In this document: positions 42,108-49,642 of the stretch, piece by piece
How positions within the stretch are numbered: position 1 is the first letter of the stretch
How the letters are laid out: each line of letters opens with the position of its first letter
DNA from: DATJLY01 sp035604615
GTDB lineage: Bacteria > Pseudomonadota > Alphaproteobacteria > ATCC43930 > CGMCC-115725
NCBI GenBank assembly: GCA_035604615.1
Contig: DATNID010000045.1
Location: 1-64,000, forward strand
Reading direction: 5' to 3'
DNA: 64,000 nucleotides
Translations under genes and position numbers: made by a program
The notes under the pieces: generated by a model
The model's database searches: none
What the model was told of the DNA's origin: nothing
The model's input: the letters and a program-made list of their open reading frames with translations, nothing else

Positions 42108-43706
42108 CTAAAAGCCCAAGCACTGTCCTTTCGGAACGGACACCATGCTGCCCGCCAGCGTCAGCGTCGGCGACACGAAGGTCGGCCCGGCCACGTGCGT
42201 GGCGGGCACTGTGTTGAAGTTGCAGGCGACGCCGCCGCTCACGGTGTTCGTCCCGCCGCTCGACTGATTGAAGAACCCGTTCGACGACTGGGTGAGCTTG
42301 AGCGCTCCGGTGATGTTCGTGCCGCCGTCGAGGCGGAACGACGAGTTCTGCGCGACATTGATGGCCGCGCCGCTGGTGTTCCAGCTCAGACTCGGAACCA
42401 AGGACGGTCCGGAACTCACGAGTCCGAGGCCCAAATCCACCGTGCTCTGCAACAACACCGAGCCGCCGCCAGAGACCGTGTCCGACGCCGACGGGTAGCC
42501 CAGGACCTTGCCCGGGACCTGGATCAAGGTCGAGACGTGATCGACGCCCAGCGCGATGCCGCCGCTATTCGCGGTGCAGGTGGCACCGGGGCCGGGCGTG
42601 CCGAAGCAGACATTATTGTTGCCGGCCAGCGCGACCACAGAATTGCCGGTACCGTGGATGGTCGGCTCGGAGGCGCCGGGACTCGAGGCGCCGACGCCCG
42701 ACGAGACCACCGAGCCCTGCAGCAGGAGGGTGCTGGCGTCGAGCGCGATGGCGGCATGCGCCTTGTTGCCGACGATGGCCGCACCCTGCTCGACGTCGAG
42801 CGTCGAGGCGCCGCCGGCGAAGATCGCCTGGCAGCAGCCGGCGCTCGGGGCGGTGATGGTGGTCGCGGCCGCGTTCTGGCCGGTGATGAAGCCGCTGCTG
42901 GCGCCGAGCAGAAGGACCTGCGCCAGGCCATTGCCGCCCGCTTCCGTCGCATTGCCAGCGATGGTGGCGGCGTTGACGACGAGACTGCTTCCGTCGCTGA
43001 CGACGACGCCCGAGCCGGCATTGGTCTCGATCGTCGCGGGGCCGGTGCCGTCGCCGTTGCCGAGCACGACCGTGGCGCTGCTGGTGGCGAGAATGCCCAT
43101 GTTGTTGGCGTTGTCGGTCGCCATGCCGTTGCCGTTGCCGGAGACGGTGGCGTCGATCACGCTCACCGCGCTCGAGCGCGCCACCAGGATGCCGATGAAC
43201 GGCCCGTTGGCGACCTGCGAATTCTTGAGCGCGACCGACGCCCCGTCGTGAACATAGAGATTGGCGATGTCCGCCGCGCCGAGGGCGAACGGTCCCGAAT
43301 CATTGCCGATCAGGATGCCGTCGATGACGGTGTTGCCGACGCCGGCGAACTCGAGCTGGCCCTGGATGCCGTCGCCGACGGTCAAGGTGTCGGGACTGCC
43401 GCTGTCGTTGGTGATGGTCAGGCCCGGAATCCGGACCAGGATGTCCTCGGAGCAGATCGAATTGATCTGGATGACGTCGCCGGCGACCGGCGGCGGCTGG
43501 AACAGCGGCGGCGAAATGGGCGTGCCGAGCACGGTGCCGAGCGCGTTCTGGGGCGTGAGGCCCGTCATCATCGTCGTGCCGTTCGAAGCGGTGCTGTTGC
43601 TCAAGCTGCTGCAATCGACCGTCCAAGTCGTGGCGCCGGCGGGCGTGGCGAGCACGGCGAGCGCCAGGATCGCGGCGGCTCGGGCGCAGCCCGAGAGTGT
43701 CATCAT
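42108..43706 (-). CDS. Secreted beta-helix protein, paralogue 1 (six-Cys family)
   Basis: The 532-residue protein has a signal peptide (cleavage near A-G-A) followed by T-W-T-V-D-C. It then has I-C-S-E-D-I and many imperfect beta-helix coils rich in G, A, S, T, N and V. A shared C-terminal block reads S-S-F-R-L-D-G-G, Q-S-S-N-G-F-F-N, G-V-A-C-N-F-N and ends Q-C-L-G-F. Conserved cysteines are in the start motif, the I-C-x-x-D-I motif, the N-V-C-F-G/A-T-C pair, the G-V-x-C block and the Q-C-L end; an additional C-C pair lies near the middle. The function is unknown. The ATG pair at 43706/43703 follows GGTGGAG. It is the last of four tandem paralogues. Confidence 0.8.
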   Translation of the reverse strand: MMTLSGCARAAAILALAVLATPAGATTWTVDCSSLSNSTASNGTTMMTGLTPQNALGTVLGTPISPPLFQPPPVAGDVIQINSICSEDILVRIPGLTITNDSGSPDTLTVGDGIQGQLEFAGVGNTVIDGILIGNDSGPFALGAADIANLYVHDGASVALKNSQVANGPFIGILVARSSAVSVIDATVSGNGNGMATDNANNMGILATSSATVVLGNGDGTGPATIETNAGSGVVVSDGSSLVVNAATIAGNATEAGGNGLAQVLLLGASSGFITGQNAAATTITAPSAGCCQAIFAGGASTLDVEQGAAIVGNKAHAAIALDASTLLLQGSVVSSGVGASSPGASEPTIHGTGNSVVALAGNNNVCFGTPGPGATCTANSGGIALGVDHVSTLIQVPGKVLGYPSASDTVSGGGSVLLQSTVDLGLGLVSSGPSLVPSLSWNTSGAAINVAQNSSFRLDGGTNITGALKLTQSSNGFFNQSSGGTNTVSGGVACNFNTVPATHVAGPTFVSPTLTLAGSMVSVPKGQCLGF

Positions 43707-43738
43707 CGGTCTCCACCTCGCTCGCGGGTCGCGTGGCG

Positions 43739-45343
43739 TCAGAATGGCAGGCATTGGTTCGCGGTCGCGCTCAAGAAACCGATGGCGAGGTCGGGCGTCG
43801 GGCTGAGGGCGCTCGCGTTGGGGGCGACGACATGGGCCGCCGGCATCGCCGTGAACGGACAGCTCACGCCGCCCGTGACCGTGTTGGTGCCGCCGTTCGC
43901 GACGTTGAAGAATCCGTTCGACCCTTGGCTCAGTTTCACCTTGCCGGTGACGGTCGCGCCGCCGTCGAGGCGGAACGACGAGTTCTGGGAGATCGCAATG
44001 GCGCCGCTGCCGGTGTTCCAGGCGAGACTGGGGGTACTGCCGCCGACGGTTCCGAGGCCGAGATCGACGGTGCTTTGCAGCTGGACGGTGCCGCCGCCGA
44101 AGACCGCGTCCTGACCGGCGGTATAGCCGAAATCCTCGGGCGGGACGTCGATCAAGGTCGAGACGTGATCGATCTGGAACGCCGTGCCCGTGCTGTCGAT
44201 GCAGGTCGAGCCGTTGAAGCTCCCGTTGCAGATCGTGTTGCCGCCCGCGAGCGCGACCACGCTGTTGTAGGAAGCCTCGATCGTCGCCGCGCCGGCCGGG
44301 ACGATCATGAGCGTGCCGGACGCGAGCAGCGTGCTGCTGCCGCTCAACGTGACCGCGCTTTGCCCGGCGACCGCGCCGATGGAGGTCAAGCCGTCGAGCC
44401 GCAAGCTCGAGGCGCCGACCGCCTCGATGCTGCTGCCGCAGTGGGTATCGCACTCGTCGCCGCCGACATGCGTACCCGTGAGGCGAGCGCTGCTGCCCCC
44501 GGTAAGGAAGAGTTGCCGTCCGTCATTGGCATGGATGATTTCGGTGCTGACGACGGCCGATGTCGAGACCAGCGAGCTGCCGTTGAAGAGGGCGATGCCG
44601 CCGCCATGGTTGGAAACGATTTCGGTGGTGGTCGGATTCGAATCCGGCGAATCGATGACCAGGGACGAGCCGTCGATCGCGAGCGCGCCGACGCCGAACT
44701 CGAAATCGGGCACGCTCGCCCCGCTGCCGCCGATGAAGGTGTCGAGCAGCAACACTTGCGACGCATTCGCGGCAAAGGCGCCGACCCGGGGCGAGTTCGC
44801 CAGGCTCGAATTCTGCACAATGGCGGACGCGCCGTCATGGGCGTAGACCAGCGCCTGATCGGCAGCCGACGCGAAGCTGCCCGAATTCATGTTCGGGCCG
44901 ACGAGCAGGCCGTTGATCACGGTCTGCCGCGCGCCGGCGACCTCGATCTGCCCTTGAACGCCGTCGCTTCCGGAGCCGGTCGCATTGGTGATGCGCAGCC
45001 CCGGCGTCGTAATGGTGACGTCCTGCTGGCAGCTGCCGGTGATCTTGACGGTATCGCCGGTGCTCAAGGTCACGCCGAAGCTCGTCGCGATCGTCGACGC
45101 GGTGCGTTGGGCGGGCGTTCCGAGCAAGGCGCCGAGCGCGTCGAGCGCCGCATCGGTGCCGTCGTCGGCGGCAAAGTCGAGCATCGACGACGTCGTCCCG
45201 TCCATCGCCCCGCCAACATAGGTCACGCTGAGCGTGGTGGCGCCGGCGCCGGGGCAGCCCACGTTCCACGTGTTCGCGAGCGCCTGCTGCGTAGCCCCCA
45301 GCGCGGCGGTGGCGAACACGGCGCAGAGCCCGCCTGTTCTCAT
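43739..45343 (-). CDS. Secreted beta-helix protein, paralogue 2 (six-Cys family)
   Basis: The 534-residue protein starts at the ATG at 45343 (AGAGG upstream) with a signal peptide ending near A-L-A-N. T-W-N-V-G-C then follows, the S-C-Q-Q-D-V block, beta-helix coils, T-I-C-N-G-S-F-N-G-S-T-C, and the block S-S-F-R-L-D-G-G, Q-G-S-N-G-F-F-N, G-V-S-C-P-F, ending Q-C-L-P-F. An extra pair of cysteines occurs in D-E-C-D-T-H-C. It follows paralogue 3 by 22 bases. No known enzyme motif is visible. Its location beside type II secretion genes suggests export by that route (inference). Confidence 0.8.
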   Translation of the reverse strand: MRTGGLCAVFATAALGATQQALANTWNVGCPGAGATTLSVTYVGGAMDGTTSSMLDFAADDGTDAALDALGALLGTPAQRTASTIATSFGVTLSTGDTVKITGSCQQDVTITTPGLRITNATGSGSDGVQGQIEVAGARQTVINGLLVGPNMNSGSFASAADQALVYAHDGASAIVQNSSLANSPRVGAFAANASQVLLLDTFIGGSGASVPDFEFGVGALAIDGSSLVIDSPDSNPTTTEIVSNHGGGIALFNGSSLVSTSAVVSTEIIHANDGRQLFLTGGSSARLTGTHVGGDECDTHCGSSIEAVGASSLRLDGLTSIGAVAGQSAVTLSGSSTLLASGTLMIVPAGAATIEASYNSVVALAGGNTICNGSFNGSTCIDSTGTAFQIDHVSTLIDVPPEDFGYTAGQDAVFGGGTVQLQSTVDLGLGTVGGSTPSLAWNTGSGAIAISQNSSFRLDGGATVTGKVKLSQGSNGFFNVANGGTNTVTGGVSCPFTAMPAAHVVAPNASALSPTPDLAIGFLSATANQCLPF

Positions 45344-45365
45344 GCCGGCCTCTGCGTCGCCGATG

Positions 45366-46913
45366 TCAGAACGACAGGCATTGGCTGGTGCTTTTGTTGG
45401 TGGCGAGAAAATTCGTGCTCGGATTGGGGAAGGGCAAGACGAACGGGGCGCCGGCCGTACCGGCGGCAACGTGAGACGCGGGAATGGAGGTGAAGGGACA
45501 GAGGATCGCCGTCACGGCGTTCCCCCCGCCCTGCGACAGGTTGAAGAACCCGTTCGACGATTGGCTGATCTTGAGCTGGCCCGAGATCGTCACGCCGCCG
45601 TCGAGGCGGAAGGACGAATTCTGCGCCACCGAAATGGCGCCGGAACCCATGGTCCAGGTCAGGCTCGGCGACGATGCGACGATGCCGCGGCCGAGATCGA
45701 TCGTGCTTTGCAGGATCGCGGTGCCCGTGCCGGTCACCGACTCCGGCGCCGCCGTGTAGCCGAAATCGGCGGGATTGACCTGCACCAGGCTCGCGACATG
45801 GTCGATCTCGATCGCCATGCCCGCGCCCGCATTGCAGGTCGCACCGCTAAAGCTGCCGTTGCAGATCTTGTTGCCGCCGGCGAGCGCGATGACGCTGCCG
45901 GACGACGCCTCGATCACCGGCCCGGCGCCCGGCGCCGACACGTTGGAGCCTTGCAGCAGGAGGGCGCTGCCGCCCTGCACCGAGATCGCCTCGGCACCCG
46001 TGGCGCCGACGATGGCGACGCCGTTGTCGATGCGCAGCGTCGAGGTTCCGATCGCCTGGATCGCGGTCGGCGCGCCGCCGGGCGCGGTGATCGTGGTGGT
46101 GGGAAGCCCGTCGTTCGGGACCACGGTGATGAAGGCGGCGCTGGCGCTCATCACCGTGATCTGATGCGCGGCGTTGCCGCTCAACGCGGCGTTGTAGATG
46201 ACGATGCCGCTGTTGCGGTAGGCGGCGACCGCGTCGAAGGGGTTGTTGCTGACCGTGACGGGCGCCGAGCCGTCGGCGGCGCCGAGCGTGACCGTGCCGT
46301 TGTCGCGCGCCTCGATCCCGCCATTGTCGCGCGGCAGGGTGTCCGACAAAGCACCGCCGCCGTTGTTGCTGACCTGATCGTTCTGGAGCGCGACCACCGC
46401 CGACCGCTCCGCCAGCACGCCGAGCAGCGGGCTGAACTCGACATGGGCGTTGGACAGGGTCACCGATGCGCCGTCATGGGCGTGGAGCAACGCCACGTCC
46501 GCGGCCGCCAGGGTGACGGGCGCGGTGTCGCCGAGCAGGAGTCCGTCGATCACGATGCCGGTCGCGCCGCTGACCTCGAACTGTCCCTTGACCCCGTCGC
46601 CGCTGTTGAAGCCGGAGCCGAGACCGCCGTCATTGGCGATCGTCAGGCCCGACACGGTCACGGCCACGTCCTCGGCGCAGATGCCGGTGATCTCGACGAC
46701 GTCGCCGCTGGCCGGCGCGGGCCTTACGGTGGCGAGCGCGCCCGGCGTGCCGAGGACCGCGCCGAGCACCGTTCCCGCGGTCAGGGATTGCGACGCTGCG
46801 TTGCTGACCACGCCCGTGTTGCAGTTGACGTTGTAGGTGGCGGCGGCGGCTTCCGTCGCGAGCGACCCCAGCACGGGCGCCAGCACCGCGATGCCCAGCC
46901 GCAAAAGCCTCAT
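45366..46913 (-). CDS. Secreted beta-helix protein, paralogue 3 (six-Cys family)
   Basis: The 515-residue protein has a signal peptide ending E-A-A-A-A, then T-Y-N-V-N-C, I-C-A-E-D-V, many parallel-beta coils, K-I-C-N-G-S-F-S-G-A-T-C, S-S-F-R-L-D-G-G, Q-S-S-N-G-F-F-N, L-C-P-F-T and a Q-C-L-S-F end. Exactly six cysteines are seen at the conserved family positions, giving the simplest version of the pattern. The ATG at 46913 is chosen from the signal peptide; the frame is open 14 codons upstream. A 95-base gap separates it from paralogue 4. Confidence 0.8.
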   Translation of the reverse strand: MRLLRLGIAVLAPVLGSLATEAAAATYNVNCNTGVVSNAASQSLTAGTVLGAVLGTPGALATVRPAPASGDVVEITGICAEDVAVTVSGLTIANDGGLGSGFNSGDGVKGQFEVSGATGIVIDGLLLGDTAPVTLAAADVALLHAHDGASVTLSNAHVEFSPLLGVLAERSAVVALQNDQVSNNGGGALSDTLPRDNGGIEARDNGTVTLGAADGSAPVTVSNNPFDAVAAYRNSGIVIYNAALSGNAAHQITVMSASAAFITVVPNDGLPTTTITAPGGAPTAIQAIGTSTLRIDNGVAIVGATGAEAISVQGGSALLLQGSNVSAPGAGPVIEASSGSVIALAGGNKICNGSFSGATCNAGAGMAIEIDHVASLVQVNPADFGYTAAPESVTGTGTAILQSTIDLGRGIVASSPSLTWTMGSGAISVAQNSSFRLDGGVTISGQLKISQSSNGFFNLSQGGGNAVTAILCPFTSIPASHVAAGTAGAPFVLPFPNPSTNFLATNKSTSQCLSF

Positions 46914-47008
46914 GCCCGCCCCCGACCAACCCGCACGCGCGCCATCATCGGGCAAGGTTTTCCGGATGGGAAGCGGTTTGGTGGCGGGACGCTAGCGCGG
47001 CGGGCGCG

Positions 47009-48646
47009 TCAGAAGCCGAGGCACTGGCTGGCGGTCGTGCTCTGGGCCAGCGGGCTGGAGCTGAGCACGAGCGTCGGCGAAACGAAGGTCGGCCCCGCGA
47101 CATGCGCGGACGGGATCTGGGTCCAGGGGCAGGAAACGCCCCCGGTGACATTGTTCGAGCCGGTGGAGAGGTTGAAAAACCCGTTCGACCCCTGGGTCAG
47201 CTTGATCGCGCCGTAGAGCTGAACGCCGCCATTGAGGCGCAGCGACGAGTTCTGCGAGGCGGTGATGGAGCCGCCGGCCTTGGTGGTCCAGGTGATCGAT
47301 TGTTGCCCGCCTGGCGTCCCGGCCCCCAGATCCATCGAGCTTTGCAACTGGATCGTGCCGTTGCCGTAGATCGTGTCGCCGAGCGCGGCAAAGTTGTACC
47401 CGGTGATGCCGATGGCCTCGACGAAGGCGGAGACGTGATCGATCGAGATCGCCGCCGTCGCGAACGGCGTGCTGCAGGTCGATCCGCTGAGCGACCCGTT
47501 GCAGATGATGTTGCCGCCCGCGAGCGCGATGGTGCTGGTTCCGGTCGCCTCGATGGTGATGGTGCCGCCGGAGAAGTTGGAGCCCTGGAGCAGCGCGCCG
47601 CTGCCGGCTTCGAGGCTAATCGCGGAGCCGCCGCTGCCGGCCTGGACGCTTGCGCCCGCTTCGACTAGGAGCCCGCCGGCTATGACCCCGATCGCATCTT
47701 CGGTGCTGCCGCCCGGCGCTGTGATCGTCGCAACGCCGGCATTGTTGCCGGTGATGCTGGCCGCCGAGCCGACGATGCGCACCTGCTTCTGCAAATTGCC
47801 GGTGATCGTGCCCGCCCACATCTTCATTGAAGAGCCGCTATTGAGATAAACGCCGTCGCCGGCATTGTTGCTGATCAGCGGTGCGTAGGTGTTGGCGCTG
47901 GACCCCGGCGCGGCGGACGAACCGAGTATGAGCGACGCCGTATCGGTGGCTGCGACCCCGCTATTGGTTCGTTCGTTGCCATCGCCTGTCCCGTTATTGG
48001 TCACGGTGGTGCTGAACAGGTAGATGGAGGATGTATCGTACACGTCGATGCCCCGAACCGGGCTGTTCTGGATCAGACAGTTCTCGAGCAGGACGTTGGC
48101 GTTTTCCCTCACGAGGAGCAGAGCGAGGTCGGCATCGGGATAGCCGCTCGTGGCTAGGGTGGCGGTGCCGGAGGTGGTGCCGAAAAGGATGTCGTTGAAC
48201 TCGACGCGGCTCGCGCCGACGACTTGAACCTCGCCCGTGATGCCATCGGTCGGGAGCCCGCTCGCGAGAGCCTGGGCGGCGGCGCTTTGATAGAGCGCGA
48301 TGTTGCCGAGATGTCCGGTGATCGTGATGCCGAAGGTCCGCACATAGATGTCCTGGACGCAAATGCCGGTGATTTCGACCAGATCGCCCCCTGCGAGGGT
48401 CGCGCCGAAATCGGTCTGGATCGCGGCCTCGGTGCCCTGGGTCGGCGTGCCGAGCAGCGCTCCCAGCGCATCGGGGGTGGACAATCCGCCGGGATCGGCG
48501 CCGAACGCGGTCCCGCTGCCGCCGTTCAGCGCCAAGGTCGGCGGCGACTGGGTGCAGTCGACGTGCCACGTGTTGGCCCAGGCGCCGGGGCTCGCGCACA
48601 GGAACGCGAGCGCAACCACGGCGCCGCCCGGCCGCAAGAAGTTCAT
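47009..48646 (-). CDS. Secreted beta-helix protein, paralogue 4 (six-Cys family)
   Basis: The 545-residue protein has a signal peptide ending G-A-W-A-N, then T-W-H-V-D-C, I-C-V-Q-D-I, beta-helix coils with N-N-A-G-D-G-V-Y-L and similar turns, I-I-C-N-G-S-L-S-G-S-T-C, S-S-L-R-L-N-G-G, Q-G-S-N-G-F-F-N, G-V-S-C-P-W and a terminal Q-C-L-G-F. It has a strong ribosome site, GGGGGAGGGTGA, six bases before the ATG, and a likely promoter upstream. It is the first gene of the array and probably drives the whole operon. No enzyme motif is visible. Confidence 0.82.
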   Translation of the reverse strand: MNFLRPGGAVVALAFLCASPGAWANTWHVDCTQSPPTLALNGGSGTAFGADPGGLSTPDALGALLGTPTQGTEAAIQTDFGATLAGGDLVEITGICVQDIYVRTFGITITGHLGNIALYQSAAAQALASGLPTDGITGEVQVVGASRVEFNDILFGTTSGTATLATSGYPDADLALLLVRENANVLLENCLIQNSPVRGIDVYDTSSIYLFSTTVTNNGTGDGNERTNSGVAATDTASLILGSSAAPGSSANTYAPLISNNAGDGVYLNSGSSMKMWAGTITGNLQKQVRIVGSAASITGNNAGVATITAPGGSTEDAIGVIAGGLLVEAGASVQAGSGGSAISLEAGSGALLQGSNFSGGTITIEATGTSTIALAGGNIICNGSLSGSTCSTPFATAAISIDHVSAFVEAIGITGYNFAALGDTIYGNGTIQLQSSMDLGAGTPGGQQSITWTTKAGGSITASQNSSLRLNGGVQLYGAIKLTQGSNGFFNLSTGSNNVTGGVSCPWTQIPSAHVAGPTFVSPTLVLSSSPLAQSTTASQCLGF

Positions 48647-48686
48647 CGGTCACCCTCCCCCGAGGATTGCCTTTCCTCTCAAGTAA

Positions 48687-48715
48687 AGCATGCCGTAACG
48701 TGCTCTTTGGGTCAA
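48687..48715 (-). promoter_or_regulatory. Likely promoter of the beta-helix array
   Basis: On the minus strand TTGACC (48715-48710) and CATGCT (48692-48687) are spaced by 17 bases, upstream of paralogue 4. The -35 is good and the -10 weak. Confidence 0.4.
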
Positions 48716-48720
48716 TATAA

Positions 48721-48745
48721 CCGCGATTTTCTCCTGACATCGCGG
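48721..48745 (-). terminator. Hairpin after gspK
   Basis: A 7-base stem (CCGCGAT/ATCGCGG) with an 11-base loop lies just past the gspK stop. TTATATT follows on the minus strand, consistent with a terminator separating gspDK from the beta-helix array. Confidence 0.5.
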
Positions 48746-48759
48746 TGCCGCGGTCCCGT

Positions 48760-49641
48760 TCACTCCGCCGCCACACCTTGGCTCCAGCGCTTGACGATGA
48801 AGGGCGAGCCTTGGGGATCGCGCAGCAGGACCAGCGCCTCGCGCACATAGGCGGCGCCAGTGTCGGTAGTGGCCGCGGCCCGGATCGTCACGCTCGCGAC
48901 CGCGCCCGACGCGAGATAGGGCGCGAGGCTCGCCGGCGGCGCGGCCGGCACCGGCGCGCCTTGCGCCTGCTGCGCGCGGTCGGCGAGAAAGGCGTCGATC
49001 TCGGCCGCATCGGCATTGGGGAGCGCCAGCAGCACCTCGCGCGGCGCCAGGCTCGGATCGACCGTCGGGCGCAGGCTCGACACCGTCACCAGCGGCAGCG
49101 CCGCGTGCAGGAGCGGCGCGGTCATGCCCTCGAGCTGGCCCAGATCCTCGATCGCGGCGAAGGCCGGCGCATTGGCATCGATGGTCGCCGCGCCAGGCTC
49201 GAGATTGGGCTGGGCCGCGATCCGCGCCGCGCGGCGGTCGAGCACACCTTGCGTCAGGCGCGCGCTCAGCTCGTCGCCGGCGCCGAGATGGCGGAACAGG
49301 CTCGAGAGCATTTCCGGGGGCGCCGCGTTGAGGTCGATCTTGCCGCCTTCGCCGACGATCGAGACCGCGATCGTCCCGCCGCCGAACGTCCAGCGATATT
49401 CGCTTCCGTCGGCGTGCCAGCGCGTGGCCGGATCGCCCAGGTTCATGGCGAGCGCGGCGCGCGCGATGCCGGCATCGGCGAGCGCCCGCGCGCGCGCGCT
49501 TTCGACGTCGTTGCGCGCGATCTCGAGATCGGCCCGGCTGGTGCTGACGAAGGACGCCGCGAGCAGCGACATGAGCAGCAGCATCCACAGCACCATGAGG
49601 AACGCGGCGCCGCGCTCGCGCCGGCAGCCTCGGCGTCTCAT
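48760..49641 (-). CDS. gspK: Type II secretion minor pseudopilin GspK
   Basis: The 293-residue protein has the prepilin-like start R-E-R-G-A-A-F-L-M-V-L-W-M-L-L-L with a hydrophobic helix, and the GspK body. The body includes I-D-L-N-A-A-P-P-E-M-L near residue 100 and a second helix-hairpin-helix-like region. GspK caps the pseudopilus tip with GspI and GspJ. It starts one base after the gspD stop on the same strand. Its end is followed by a hairpin. Length is typical for the family (280-330). Confidence 0.9.
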   Translation of the reverse strand: MRRRGCRRERGAAFLMVLWMLLLMSLLAASFVSTSRADLEIARNDVESARARALADAGIARAALAMNLGDPATRWHADGSEYRWTFGGGTIAVSIVGEGGKIDLNAAPPEMLSSLFRHLGAGDELSARLTQGVLDRRAARIAAQPNLEPGAATIDANAPAFAAIEDLGQLEGMTAPLLHAALPLVTVSSLRPTVDPSLAPREVLLALPNADAAEIDAFLADRAQQAQGAPVPAAPPASLAPYLASGAVASVTIRAAATTDTGAAYVREALVLLRDPQGSPFIVKRWSQGVAAE

Positions 49642-49642
49642 C

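Larger units (their letters stand above)
42108..48646 (-). repeat. Tandem array of four paralogous secreted beta-helix genes
   Basis: Four genes of 515-545 codons in the same orientation, separated by 22-95 bases, encode proteins sharing the N-terminal T-[WY]-x-V-x-C, the [IS]-C-x-x-D-[IV] block, the I-C-N-G-S/T-C pair, G-[GA]-V-x-C-P-[FW], and the terminal Q-C-L-x-F. Their middles differ strongly in sequence, as expected after old duplications. Confidence 0.85.
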
